The notes: generated by a model from the letters alone, not told the origin. DNA of 64,000 nt from Sphingorhabdus sp. Alg231-15 (GCF_900149705.1 NZ_LT703001.1:2970001-3034000); one strand, 5' to 3'; positions 17,513-27,053 are shown, counted from the first letter of the stretch. Numbers and translations are program-made.

Positions 17513-18185
17513 GTTTGGGGCTTGCTTGCTCGACAAAAATACTTCCCTGTTTTGGTGATAGAGTTCCTTGCTCTGTTGCCTAGGGAATTGCTCCCTGAAA
17601 CTCTCAGAAATAGCGGCGCGCCATTGTCAGCAAAACATCAATGAAATCGAGCTTTCGAGAAATTCCCTGTAAATCCCCGTCGAACAAGGAAGTCCGGTGC
17701 AGAGACCATTTCGCCAGAGACCACAACCATCACCACGTAGCTTTCCCTTTTGTACCAATACCTTGACTCCAGTTTGAGCGCAATTTTGTCGCGTCTTTTC
17801 GGGGACTTACACACCTAAGAACACATGTTTCAGATACAGAGACTGAATTGAGCAAGACTTTGAACGGATACAACAGGCCCGGTCTCAAACCGACAGAAAA
17901 GTGTTTTCAAAACGAATATCTGCTTCGCGCCCCAATAACAGCCGCTAGTGTGATATTTGCTTTATCCCGAAAGCGGACATTAGCTTTGACTTTGTTGAAC
18001 GGCGATAATTGTTTGGATAGCAGCCACAGGATTGATATCGTCGATGCTTGCTTCAAAAGTTGACATGCTCCACAGGCTTGTTGTGCATGTTGAAATTCAT
18101 CGCCATTGCTGATTGGCCATGATCGCCCGCGTATACAAAACCAAGATATGTGCAGCTGACGAGAATTGGCGCTGGTAGGACGCAA
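17513..18185. other. 673-bp gene-poor stretch before the TetR/PQQ cluster
   Basis: No convincing gene. The part at 17521-17700 has repeated TTCCCTG and GGGAA words and a small AGGGA/TCCCT hairpin. On the minus strand it gives a broken frame (NGAPLFLRVSGSNSLGNRAR) that resembles short hypothetical peptides often annotated in sphingomonad genomes, from memory only. A hairpin repeat copy lies at 17953. The end of this stretch should hold the promoter of the TetR gene. Confidence 0.5.
17953..17980. repeat. dispersed hairpin repeat copy (inverted)
   Basis: Reverse complement reads ATGTCCGCTTTCGGGATAAA followed by GCAAATAT; one arm is decayed. It lies upstream of the TetR gene. Confidence 0.7.
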
Positions 18186-18887
18186 GTGGAGGCTTCAAAA
18201 TCTGATATGGAGATCGAAAAGAAAGCAGGAACGGGGCGTCGGTTTAGCCCGGAAAAGCGCAAGTCTATGATCCTCGACAGCGCAGCGGAGCTTATCACCA
18301 AGCATGGCACGTCTGACCTTTCACTGGAAGCCATCGGAGAGAAGGCAGGCGTCAGCAAGACGCTCATGTACCGCTATTTCGGTAGCTTGGTTGTGCTACT
18401 CAAAGCGCTTCTAAACCGCGAATATCGCCATCTGCGGACAGAGCAGCTAACCGCTGCAGAAAGCGCCGAGACCTATGAAGAACTGGTCCGAAATGTAACC
18501 CGTGCCTACCTGCTTTACATTGAAGATCGCGGCCTGATTATCGAGAGGCTCCAAGCCTATCCCAATATTGCGAAGGCCCAGGACCCGACATATTATAATC
18601 GTGAACCTTCCATTCACTATTTCTCGGAGGTCACCGCTGAGTTGTTCAACATTCCCCTCGATGTTGCGATAGCTGCGACAGAGATTTCCTTCGGAATGCC
18701 GGCGGCAGCTGGGGAGTTTCTCGTCCGAAGCGGGATGGATCGTCAAATGATCGAGGATATCACGGTCTCAATGATCCTTGGGAGTGTAGCTGGACTGCGC
18801 AACGACGCTTTCGGGCGGCAGGCAAAAGTGAAGCCACCCTCAGCCATTCTTTCTATCTCAGCGACAAAAAAGAAGACGAGAGAGTGA
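18186..18887 (+). CDS. TetR-family transcriptional regulator
   Basis: About 233 residues. A GTG at 18186 has AGGA five bases upstream and is preferred; an ATG at 18207 and a GTG at 18150 are alternatives. The N-terminal helix-turn-helix is typical: RKSMILDSAAELITKHGTSD, then LEAIGEKAGVSKTLMYRYFG. The C-terminal ligand domain is divergent. The gene points at, and converges with, the TonB-dependent receptor gene at 18926-21448, at the edge of the cluster running to 27032. It most likely represses this cluster until its substrate appears; operator-like words are found in two cluster promoters. Confidence 0.88.
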   Translation: MEASKSDMEIEKKAGTGRRFSPEKRKSMILDSAAELITKHGTSDLSLEAIGEKAGVSKTLMYRYFGSLVVLLKALLNREYRHLRTEQLTAAESAETYEELVRNVTRAYLLYIEDRGLIIERLQAYPNIAKAQDPTYYNREPSIHYFSEVTAELFNIPLDVAIAATEISFGMPAAAGEFLVRSGMDRQMIEDITVSMILGSVAGLRNDAFGRQAKVKPPSAILSISATKKKTRE

Positions 18888-18925
18888 GCTGCTATGCCCA
18901 CTCTCTCGCATCCTCAGGGAGAGCT

Positions 18926-21448
18926 CTAGAACCGAAAACGCACGAGGCCGCCGTAAGTCTGCGGCTGATTGCGAAAGCCCACAAGCGAACCGGGTAGGCC
19001 CACTGCGGGAGAGACGAGGTTGAGATAGGCTGTGTCGGTGAGATTGCGGCCCCAGAGCGAAAACTCTAGTCCATTGGCGAGACCCAGCGTGACAGAGGCG
19101 TTGAGGTTTTCGACCGCACGTTTGAAGTTCGACAGGCCGTTCACGATCTCGACATTGCTCTCAACAAGATAATCAGCGTGGAAGCGCAGCGTCGCATCAT
19201 CGCCAACATCGAGTACATATGTTCCCCCAACGACCACTGACCATTCAGGTACACCGGAAGGACGCTCGCCGCTAAGATCCGTCGGGACTACGGTGAAGCT
19301 AGGCGAGAGGGCGGTACCGCCAGTAAAGGTGTCGAAAACAGAATCGAGATAGGTTACCCCCGCAGTGAAGGTGAGCTCAGGGATCGGCGAGATTCTGGCA
19401 TCGAGCTCAAAGCCGGTGACCGATTGCTGTTCAGCGTTACCGAGAATAAAACCTGTACCGGTAAAGACATTGGTCTGAAACCCTTCAAGTGTCTGGTCGA
19501 AGAGCGCCAGGTTAAACGAAAAGCCATCCCAGCTGCCCTTGATACCGATCTCGTAGACTTCTGATTCCTCAGGACCCGCAAATCGTGATCCGGTCCTGAG
19601 GTTCGGCACGGCGAGCCCCGCATCGCGTATTGGCGAAGCTGCCACCGGGGGCGACTGAAACGGTGAACCAGGCACGAAATCAGCGGCAAATGGGCGGCTG
19701 TCGTTAGATAGGTTGAACGACGAGGCTTTGAACCCGGTCGCATAAGTCGCGTAAAGGCTCACATTGTCGGATGCATCATAAGCAAGGCGGATTGTATAGG
19801 ATAGATCCCGATCATCCGTGCGTCCGTCCTCTACCGCGTTGGGAAAGTTCAGATAGGGCGGATTGAATTGCAGCCCGCGCAGTCCAAGAAACGGGTTGGT
19901 CGCCGGATCAGAGGCTAGAACGCTGGCAACCGCTGGCGGGGCCCCGCCAGCCACCGCTGCGTTAAAGCCCGCCTGAACAAGGTCGATGCCGGAGAAGACA
20001 TCGGTGCTCACATTATTCGATACGACCTCTTTTTTATCCTCGGTATAATTTGCGCCGACCGTGAACGTAAGGCCGTCGGTGATCTCGAAATCGAGCTGAC
20101 CGAAGATTGAGAACGACGTATTCTCATAGTCGTAATCGAGCGTACGTCCTTGGGCGACGCCGCCAAAACTGCCCGCAGGAATACCGGGGACAAGTGCCCG
20201 CAGTGTAGGCTCAAGCGCGCTGTAAGCGCCGCCGGTGACGGCATTAGCGAAGCGCACGAAACCCTCGCCATTGCCGAATTCCGCACCTTGATCGATGGTC
20301 TCATGGAAAAGAAAGCCACCGATCAGGAAATTGAGCGGACCGTCGAAATCGGATGCGGCGCGCAGTTCGCCCGTATATGTCTTGATATCAATTGTGTTGA
20401 TATTGGTGCCAATCGAATTGAGGCTGGTAAAGTCGCTGTCTTGATTTACGAACACGTCGGAGCGGCGATACGCGCCGATTCCCGTCACATCTATATTACC
20501 CGTACTCCAATCGCCTTGTAATGAGATGCCGTAGTTTTCGACCTCGTTTGTCGGTGCAAAGTTGACCGTGCTTTGTAGCGAAAGCGGCTCGTTAGCAACA
20601 AACTCGCCGCCAATCGCGCGCACCAACCCGCCCAACGGCCCATCAACGACATTCGTCGCTCCGCAGCACACTTCGTCGATCTGGTCGTAGTCGGCAATCA
20701 CGCGGAATTTGAGGTCGGAGCTAGGCTGGAACAGCAACTGCCCGCGCACGCCCCATCGATTGCGATCATTGATATCCTGATTGATGATAATGTCTTCGAT
20801 ATAGCCGTCACGCCGATTGTAATTGCCGCCGATGCTGAACGCGAGCGTGTCGCTGATCGGGCCCGTTATGTTGGCTTTGGCAACGACTGCATCATAATTA
20901 CCATAAGAAAGCTCGGCAAGTCCTCCGAAATCGAATTGTGGCTCGCGCGTGACGACGCTGATGATCCCCGCGGAGGCGTTCTTGCCAAACAAGGTCGATT
21001 GCGGGCCATTGAGCACCTCGACTCGCTGCAGGTCAGGCAAATCGGCGATCTGCGCAGCAGCGCGTGAACGGTAAACACCGTCTACAAACACGCCGACTGA
21101 AGGCTCAATCCCGGGATTGGCCGATCCGTTGCCAAAGCCGCGGATGATGAAATTTGTATTCGTAGACAGACTGCTCTGACTGACACGCAGTGAGGGAACC
21201 AGCGTCTGAATATCGAGCAGGTCCCGCACTTGCGCATCTTCGATTTGTTCTACCGTGGTAACCGAGACCGCTATCGGCGTTTCCTGCAAGGTCGCCTGAC
21301 GCTTTGACGCGGTCACAATGATCAGATTGCTATCAGGTTCTGTGGCACTTTCGACCGCCTCGTTGTCCTGTGCGAAAGCGGCCGTTGATGTGGCGCAATA
21401 TGCAATTGTGCTGAACCCCGCAAGCAATGCGCGATATGTCGTTTTCAT
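18926..21448 (-). CDS. TonB-dependent receptor (OAR-type, outer membrane)
   Basis: 840 residues. The signal peptide ends near TSTAAFA. The plug domain has NLIIVTASKRQATLQETPIA and LNGPQSTLFGKNASAGIISV; the barrel ends in YGGLVRFRF. GGGAGGA lies before the ATG. It imports a substrate across the outer membrane at the expense of TonB energy. It is the only minus-strand gene among TetR, VOC, SDR and PQQ dehydrogenase, and shares its promoter region with the VOC lipoprotein gene, so the importer and enzymes could be switched on together. The ligand is unknown. Confidence 0.93.
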   Translation of the reverse strand: MKTTYRALLAGFSTIAYCATSTAAFAQDNEAVESATEPDSNLIIVTASKRQATLQETPIAVSVTTVEQIEDAQVRDLLDIQTLVPSLRVSQSSLSTNTNFIIRGFGNGSANPGIEPSVGVFVDGVYRSRAAAQIADLPDLQRVEVLNGPQSTLFGKNASAGIISVVTREPQFDFGGLAELSYGNYDAVVAKANITGPISDTLAFSIGGNYNRRDGYIEDIIINQDINDRNRWGVRGQLLFQPSSDLKFRVIADYDQIDEVCCGATNVVDGPLGGLVRAIGGEFVANEPLSLQSTVNFAPTNEVENYGISLQGDWSTGNIDVTGIGAYRRSDVFVNQDSDFTSLNSIGTNINTIDIKTYTGELRAASDFDGPLNFLIGGFLFHETIDQGAEFGNGEGFVRFANAVTGGAYSALEPTLRALVPGIPAGSFGGVAQGRTLDYDYENTSFSIFGQLDFEITDGLTFTVGANYTEDKKEVVSNNVSTDVFSGIDLVQAGFNAAVAGGAPPAVASVLASDPATNPFLGLRGLQFNPPYLNFPNAVEDGRTDDRDLSYTIRLAYDASDNVSLYATYATGFKASSFNLSNDSRPFAADFVPGSPFQSPPVAASPIRDAGLAVPNLRTGSRFAGPEESEVYEIGIKGSWDGFSFNLALFDQTLEGFQTNVFTGTGFILGNAEQQSVTGFELDARISPIPELTFTAGVTYLDSVFDTFTGGTALSPSFTVVPTDLSGERPSGVPEWSVVVGGTYVLDVGDDATLRFHADYLVESNVEIVNGLSNFKRAVENLNASVTLGLANGLEFSLWGRNLTDTAYLNLVSPAVGLPGSLVGFRNQPQTYGGLVRFRF

Positions 21449-21466
21449 GAGTCTATCCTCCCGATT

Positions 21467-21489
21467 AAGTGATAATAAAGTACACTTTA
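21467..21489. promoter_or_regulatory. operator-like inverted repeat between the receptor and VOC genes
   Basis: On the plus strand TAAGTGAT is followed by TAAAGTACACTTTA (21476-21489, six-base palindromic arms). The words TAAGTGAT and TACACTT recur upstream of the hydrolase gene near 27054-27080. This is a candidate binding site for the cluster TetR protein. Confidence 0.4.
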
Positions 21490-21639
21490 GGCAGCTTAAT
21501 GTCGTACTATCGCTCTTTTAACAAGGTATTTTACACATTATGTTGACTTGAAGTAAATATAGAGATTAATGGTGCATCTTGACAACACCGTCGCTCGGCG
21601 ACTCAATGAGCCGCGGCATCAATCACATGGGAGATAGCA

Positions 21640-22698
21640 ATGAGGATGTGGAAACTGGCGTTAGCGACATCGGGCGCATTAGCCATGAGCGCGTGCGCAT
21701 CGCAAACTTCTGAACTTCCTGAAGATTCGGTGATAAAAGGCGTAGGCTGGGTCGGCGCGGTTGTCAGCGATCTTGATAAGACCACCGCGCTTTACGAGGA
21801 CGCGATCGACCTGAAACAAGTCGATGACACAGCCATCACAGGTAATAAGGCCTTCGATCAACTGGCGGGGCGCGAAGGGGTGGAGGCGCAAACCCGTATG
21901 ATGCGAAGCGTTAATATGCAGTTGCGCTTTATGTCGTTTGCAAATCCATCTGCCAAAGCGCAAGCAACGTCCCCGATAGAAGTTTTTGGGCCGGGCATCA
22001 TGCATGTCTGCTATCAGGTTGATCAGGAAACTCAGACATATCAGAAGTTTCTGGCGGGCGGCGCGACCCATTTGGGTAAAAAGGAGATGCAGCAGCTCAA
22101 CCCGAGCAATCCGGTCTATTATTCTTATTCTCGCGACTTCGATGGGCTAATTGCAGAGATCGAGCATGTCGACATTGCTCAGCTCAATCTTCCTAAGCCC
22201 CCTAAAAACCAACGTCGCATTCGCCATGTCGCCCTTGCCACGCCGGACGTGGATCGGCTCACGGAATTTTATGCGGCACTGCTCGGACAGCCTGAGTTTC
22301 GCCGTTTCGGCCAATGGCCTTTCTTGCGCATGGAGGGCGAAAAGTCCGATGCGGTCTCAGGGCTCGATAATGGTGTGGGCGAAGCTGCATGGTTTCAAAT
22401 CCGCAATCTGGAGCTTGAGATCTTTCAGTTTCATAGTCACCCGACCGAAGTTCCCGGGACGCCGCGCCCACTCGATGCGCCCGGCTATAATATGATCGTC
22501 CTTGATGTTTCCAATCTCGAAGAGGCGCGCACTTTGTTTGAGCAAGCCGGTGGCACAATCGAGACAGGTCCCACCGCGATGGACGGCGGAGAGATCATCT
22601 TTGGCCGAGACCCGGACGGTAACCTAATCGGCCTGCAGGTGGCGCCGACCGACGCGTTGGTTTCCTCACGTAATTTCAGGAACAACGGAATAGAATGA
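21640..22698 (+). CDS. VOC-superfamily (glyoxalase/dioxygenase) lipoprotein with two domains
   Basis: 352 residues, GGGAG before the ATG. The N-terminus is a lipoprotein signal (ALAMSACASQ), unusual for this enzyme superfamily and suggesting a membrane-anchored, probably periplasmic protein. Two VOC modules follow, about 35-180 (GVGWVGAVVSDLDKTTALYE) and 195-330 (RIRHVALATPDVDRLTEFYA, later PGYNMIVLDVSNLEEARTLF and GRDPDGNLIGLQ). The second half keeps a terminal Glu-like/Asp metal region less clearly than classical glyoxalases, so catalysis is uncertain. It starts a plus-strand run with the SDR (12-bp gap) and PQQ dehydrogenase. Confidence 0.82.
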   Translation: MRMWKLALATSGALAMSACASQTSELPEDSVIKGVGWVGAVVSDLDKTTALYEDAIDLKQVDDTAITGNKAFDQLAGREGVEAQTRMMRSVNMQLRFMSFANPSAKAQATSPIEVFGPGIMHVCYQVDQETQTYQKFLAGGATHLGKKEMQQLNPSNPVYYSYSRDFDGLIAEIEHVDIAQLNLPKPPKNQRRIRHVALATPDVDRLTEFYAALLGQPEFRRFGQWPFLRMEGEKSDAVSGLDNGVGEAAWFQIRNLELEIFQFHSHPTEVPGTPRPLDAPGYNMIVLDVSNLEEARTLFEQAGGTIETGPTAMDGGEIIFGRDPDGNLIGLQVAPTDALVSSRNFRNNGIE

Positions 22699-22710
22699 GG
22701 GATAGTTTCA

Positions 22711-23469
22711 ATGTTTGATTTGGCGGGCCACGTGTCCATTGTCACAGGTGGAAATGGCGGGCTAGGGCTCGCTTATTGCCGAGGCCTAGTGAAAAGCGGC
22801 GCAAAGGTCGCAATCTGGGGCCGAAACGAGGCCAAGAATGCCTCTGCAATTGAAGAAATTCGCGCGATGGGCGGCGAAGCAGAAGCCTTTGTCTGCGATG
22901 TTACCGACGAGGCAGAGATCGACGCCGCCTTCAAGCAAACGCTCAACCGATTTGAAAAGGTCGACAGCTGCTTTGCCAATGCAGGTGGCGGCGGCTTTCG
23001 CGGCGCCTCGCACACCATTGGTCGACAAGCCTGGCTCGATACAATTGACCTCAATCTGCTGAGTGTGGTGCAGACCTGGGCCCCGATTACAGAGCATTTT
23101 CTGGAAAGAAAGATTCCAGGCCGACTGATCGTAACCTCTTCGGTTGCGGCCTTGATTGGCTCGGGAGGCGCAGCCGGCTATTCGACTACCAAGGCAGCGG
23201 TGCTCGGACTGACGCAAGCGCTTGCCGTCGAGTTGGGGAAGGCTGGCATCCGTGTGAACGCTCTCTTACCTGGCTTTATTGAAACCGAAATGTCACTTGA
23301 TACGAGCGAGGCGTTCCAGGAATCCGCACGCCGCAGATCCGCGATCGGGCGCATTGGCGAGCTTGAGGATATGGAAGGTGCTGCGGTTTTCCTTGCGTCG
23401 AAAGAGAGTGACTTCATGACCGGTCAAGGGATCGTTCTTGACGGCGGGAGCACCATCTACCCTCTGTAA
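22711..23469 (+). CDS. short-chain dehydrogenase/reductase
   Basis: 252 residues, a classical SDR. The cofactor motif is VTGGNGGLGLAYCRGL (a TGxxxGxG variant), ANAGGGG is the structural NAG motif, and the catalytic Ser (SSVAAL), Tyr and Lys (GYSTTKAA) are all present. The C-terminal GQGIVLDGGSTIY is typical of the FabG-like branch. It would oxidise or reduce an alcohol/ketone with NAD(P) in the cytoplasm. It lies in an operon-like run after the VOC lipoprotein and before the PQQ dehydrogenase (42-bp gap). The substrate is unknown. Confidence 0.93.
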   Translation: MFDLAGHVSIVTGGNGGLGLAYCRGLVKSGAKVAIWGRNEAKNASAIEEIRAMGGEAEAFVCDVTDEAEIDAAFKQTLNRFEKVDSCFANAGGGGFRGASHTIGRQAWLDTIDLNLLSVVQTWAPITEHFLERKIPGRLIVTSSVAALIGSGGAAGYSTTKAAVLGLTQALAVELGKAGIRVNALLPGFIETEMSLDTSEAFQESARRRSAIGRIGELEDMEGAAVFLASKESDFMTGQGIVLDGGSTIYPL

Positions 23470-23511
23470 CTTGGGCGATTGTGCGATAGAAAAACGGCGA
23501 AGGATAAGATC

Positions 23512-25992
23512 ATGAGTGTTTCAAATATACTGCGCTGGACTGTCGCAATCCTGTTCCTGTTGATCGGATTGCTTTTGACTCTGGGAGGCGGATTCCTCGT
23601 CTATCTGGGCGGCAGTTTCTATTACACACTGGCCGGCATCGCATCTCTCGCGGTCGCTTTCTTCACGATCCGGCGAAGCGCAAAGGCGTTTTGGGTCTAT
23701 GCAGGATTGCTCGTCGCCACTTTGATCTGGTCAGTGTTCGAGGCCGAATTGCATTTCCTTGCGCTGCTACCACGTCTTGCCATGTGGCTGGGTCTCGGTA
23801 TTTGGTTCCTGACGCCGTGGTATCGCCAGTCACTGATAAACAGGAAAGATTCAGAAGCCGATGTTGCATTGCCGCCCAACCGTTGGTGGATCGGTGGACC
23901 GGCCCTTGCCTCCGTTCTTCTTCTCATAGTTGCAAGTCTTCAGGGCTATGTCCGCAACAGCGAAGGCACCGTCCGCAACGGCGACGCGGTCGCAGCCGCT
24001 GATGACTGGCGGCACTATGGCAACACCGAAGGCGGCACGCGCTTTGCTACGGTCAATGATATCACCACCGAAACTGTTGGGGGATTGAAGGAAGTCTGGC
24101 GTTATCGAACGGGTGTCGAAGAAGACTTCAAGGCAACCCCGCTTAACATCGAAGGAAAACTGTTCCTGTGTACCGCGCGCAATGTCATGATCGCACTGGA
24201 TGATGCAACGGGCGAAGAGCTTTGGCGCTACGACCACGGGATCGAACCGCCGATGGAAAATCAGTATGCGCGCACCTGCCGCGGGGTCGGGTATCATGAG
24301 GCACCGAAAGGATATACGGGCCAATGCGCCAAGCGGGTTGTCACCTCGACTGTCGATGCGACGATTATCGCGGTGGATGCCGATACCGGGGAACTTTGCT
24401 CTGATTTTGGCGAAGGCGGTGTGGTCGACCTTTGGCAAGGGTTGGGCGCAGACCAGCACGAGCGGTTCGAATATTGGGTCACCTCGTCTCCGCTAGTGGC
24501 GGGGGACAATCTGGTAATTGGAGGTCAGGTAGCGGACACTCAGGACTTGGGACTGCCATCGGGCGTTGTACGCGCTTTTAATGCGATAACGGGCGAGTTC
24601 GTTTGGGCTTGGGATCTTGGCAATCCAGGCAATAATGAAGCCCCAGCCGAGGGTAAGACCTACACGCCGGGCACACCGAATGTCTGGTCAATTATGAGTT
24701 ATGACGCGGATCTGGGCCTGATTTATGCTCCGACTGGCAATCCTTCGCCCGACTATTTTGGCGGGGCGCGGCGCGATTTTGACGAGGAATATTCTTCCTC
24801 AATCGTGGCAATTGATGCCAGCACTGGTCGAGCAAGTTGGCATTATCAGATCGTCCATCACGACGTTTGGGATTACGATCTGCCAGCGCAACCCGTGCTG
24901 GTCGATGTCCGGCGCGAAGGCGAGTTGGTACCCTCTGTCGCGGTTCCGACAAAGATGGGCGATATTTTTCTGCTCGACCGGCGCGATGGCACCCCCGTGC
25001 ACCCAATTCTGGAGAAGCCTGTGCCGCAAACCGGTGGGGTCGAAGGCGAAAAACTTGCTGCTACCCAGCCAGAGTCACCGCTTCCCAATTTTCACCCTTT
25101 CCGCCACGAAAAGGATATGTGGGGCCTTACTCCAATTGATCAAATGGTCTGCCGGATCGAATATCGGACCATGAATTATGAAGGGATGTACACCCCCCCT
25201 TCGCTTGCCACAGGTCTCACGCAAACCGGGACGATGCTTTATCCGGGTAATTTCGGCGGTTTTAACTGGGGCAGTGTTTCGGTTGATGCGGACAACGGCC
25301 TTCTGGTCGCTGCGCCTATGATGCTTGCGCACCGACTCATAATGGTGACGCCTGAACAAGTCGCCGAAGCCGGCCCGATTGCAGGTCTCTTCCTGGGCTC
25401 CAATCACCCGGCTGTACGCTACGATGAAGACGGTCCTATGCCACTTTTGGGCAACCCCGATCCGAGCGATCCTTTCGATCATCGTCAGATCAAGGCCTAT
25501 GGCTACCCTGGACCGTTCATGTCGCGGCTCGGTACGCAGGTTCCTTGTTTTGAACCGCCGTGGTCTCAAATCGCAGTGATCGACCTCAACACCAAGGAGC
25601 TGCTCTGGAGTCGTCCAGCTGGCGATATGAGCCAATCTGGTCCCTTTAATCTGCGCTCTGGCATTCCTTACGATGTTGGCACGGCGGTACGGGCGGGGAC
25701 GCTTACGACGCGTGGCGGGCTCACTTTTCTTAGTTCTGCCATGGATGCAAAAGTCCGGGCCTTTGACCTGCGCACGGGCGAAGAGAAATGGGAGGCTCCG
25801 CTTCCCGGCAACGGCCTCGCAACGCCAATGACATACCGGTCGACCCGTGACGGCAAACAATATCTGATCGTCACCGTGCCCAACCCCACATGGCGCTATC
25901 CGCGCGATCCGACAACGAACCAGTATATCGATTCGCAAAGCGTTGTGGACGGTAAAGGCGGTTACGTCATCGCCTATGCATTGGAAGGCTAG
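23512..25992 (+). CDS. membrane-bound PQQ-dependent dehydrogenase (glucose/quinate/shikimate family)
   Basis: 826 residues; the ATG at 23512 is preceded by AAGGATAAG. Residues 1-120 hold about five transmembrane segments, as in membrane glucose dehydrogenase. The rest is a periplasmic eight-bladed propeller. WRHYGNTEGGTRFATVNDIT is the usual start of this domain, and WDYDLPAQPVLVDV and TPNVWSIMSYDADLGLIYAP are family blocks. It oxidises an alcohol or sugar-like substrate in the periplasm and passes electrons to ubiquinone. No PQQ biosynthesis gene is in the window. Its last four bases overlap the stop of the convergent hydrolase gene. The substrate cannot be read; the PQQ class is certain. 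Confidence 0.93.
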   Translation: MSVSNILRWTVAILFLLIGLLLTLGGGFLVYLGGSFYYTLAGIASLAVAFFTIRRSAKAFWVYAGLLVATLIWSVFEAELHFLALLPRLAMWLGLGIWFLTPWYRQSLINRKDSEADVALPPNRWWIGGPALASVLLLIVASLQGYVRNSEGTVRNGDAVAAADDWRHYGNTEGGTRFATVNDITTETVGGLKEVWRYRTGVEEDFKATPLNIEGKLFLCTARNVMIALDDATGEELWRYDHGIEPPMENQYARTCRGVGYHEAPKGYTGQCAKRVVTSTVDATIIAVDADTGELCSDFGEGGVVDLWQGLGADQHERFEYWVTSSPLVAGDNLVIGGQVADTQDLGLPSGVVRAFNAITGEFVWAWDLGNPGNNEAPAEGKTYTPGTPNVWSIMSYDADLGLIYAPTGNPSPDYFGGARRDFDEEYSSSIVAIDASTGRASWHYQIVHHDVWDYDLPAQPVLVDVRREGELVPSVAVPTKMGDIFLLDRRDGTPVHPILEKPVPQTGGVEGEKLAATQPESPLPNFHPFRHEKDMWGLTPIDQMVCRIEYRTMNYEGMYTPPSLATGLTQTGTMLYPGNFGGFNWGSVSVDADNGLLVAAPMMLAHRLIMVTPEQVAEAGPIAGLFLGSNHPAVRYDEDGPMPLLGNPDPSDPFDHRQIKAYGYPGPFMSRLGTQVPCFEPPWSQIAVIDLNTKELLWSRPAGDMSQSGPFNLRSGIPYDVGTAVRAGTLTTRGGLTFLSSAMDAKVRAFDLRTGEEKWEAPLPGNGLATPMTYRSTRDGKQYLIVTVPNPTWRYPRDPTTNQYIDSQSVVDGKGGYVIAYALEG

Positions 25993-27032
25993 TTCGCGCC
26001 TGCATTCACCGAGGCTGCCTCAATATGTGTTCGGATGGCCGAATTGACGATTTCAGCTTCGCGAACATGTGGCCAATGGCCAATATCCGGCAGAGTCAGA
26101 AGTCTGGACTTATCCGAGAGTTCCATCAGTCGGTCGAGCGCGGTTTGGTTGAAGATCGGATCATCGTCTCCCCATATATACAACGCAGGCATCGTCACGC
26201 GCGCGTTACGGGACGGCCAAAAGTCAGCCTCTGTCAGATCATCTGGATGGGGCAGGTTGGCACGATACCAATTGATATGCGCGTTGGTGCGCCTTGGGTC
26301 GCTGGTGGCACCGCGAAACAAATCACCTTCTTCAGACGTCAGCTTTCCCGCATCGACCAACGGACGGTAGGCCCCATCGTAAATTGTGCCCGCCGTGCCT
26401 AAAAGTACCAATAGCGGCGGGTTCGCCTGCTTGAAGCGTTCGACATAGCCCGCGCTCTTTCGGGCACTGGGATCGGTTTCCAAGGCGTGGAGACTGGCGT
26501 TGATCGCGGGTGCGCTGAGGCCGGTGACTGAGAGCACCCGCTCCGGATAGCGCTGCGCGAACCCGATGGCGAAGGCTGAGCCCCAATCGTGACCTACTAT
26601 GTGGACCTGCTGTGTTCCCAGTTCATCGAGCAATGCGGCAAGATGTTCGGCCATCGCTTCAAGCTTATAGTCTCGTTCATCCGTCGGTGCATCGGATTTG
26701 CCCGCACCAAGCCCATCAATTGCTACAACTCGGTAGTCGCTTTTAAAGTGGTCGACCTGGCGCAGGAACGAAAACCAGAATGATGGAAAGCCATGCAGAA
26801 ATACAATAGTCTCACCTTGCCCTGCTTCGACGTAATGCAGCCTATTGCCAGCATATTCGAAATAGCCTTCTTGGAAACTGCCGCGCTCACCGAGAGGCGC
26901 GTTGAGAAGGCTCACAGCAGGATCAGGTGATTGACGGTCAACAGCGCTCGGCCAACTCGACCAAGAAAACACAGCGACCATGGCAACTGCAATTGCGGCA
27001 AAAGATACCAGTAGAAGGCGTTTAGCCATCAT
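25989..27032 (-). CDS. alpha/beta hydrolase, epoxide hydrolase / haloalkane dehalogenase-like
   Basis: 347 residues (ATG at 27032, AAGGG seven bases upstream). The N-terminal hydrophobic segment (LLLVSFAAIAVAMVAVFSW) makes it membrane-anchored or exported, so it could work on the same side as the PQQ enzyme. HGFPSFW is the oxyanion region. VGHDWGSAFAIGFAQRYP puts Asp in the nucleophile place, as in epoxide hydrolases and dehalogenases rather than serine esterases. WGDDDPIF gives the acid and DIGHWPH the catalytic His. Convergent with the PQQ dehydrogenase, it probably belongs to the same pathway, and its promoter carries words shared with the receptor/VOC promoter. Confidence 0.88.
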   Translation of the reverse strand: MMAKRLLLVSFAAIAVAMVAVFSWSSWPSAVDRQSPDPAVSLLNAPLGERGSFQEGYFEYAGNRLHYVEAGQGETIVFLHGFPSFWFSFLRQVDHFKSDYRVVAIDGLGAGKSDAPTDERDYKLEAMAEHLAALLDELGTQQVHIVGHDWGSAFAIGFAQRYPERVLSVTGLSAPAINASLHALETDPSARKSAGYVERFKQANPPLLVLLGTAGTIYDGAYRPLVDAGKLTSEEGDLFRGATSDPRRTNAHINWYRANLPHPDDLTEADFWPSRNARVTMPALYIWGDDDPIFNQTALDRLMELSDKSRLLTLPDIGHWPHVREAEIVNSAIRTHIEAASVNAGAN

Positions 27033-27053
27033 CAATACACCCTTGGAATATCA

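Noticed and set aside
18888-18925. CTCTC/GAGAG pairing between the TetR and receptor genes as a bidirectional terminator
   Set aside because: Stem too short and no T run on either side.
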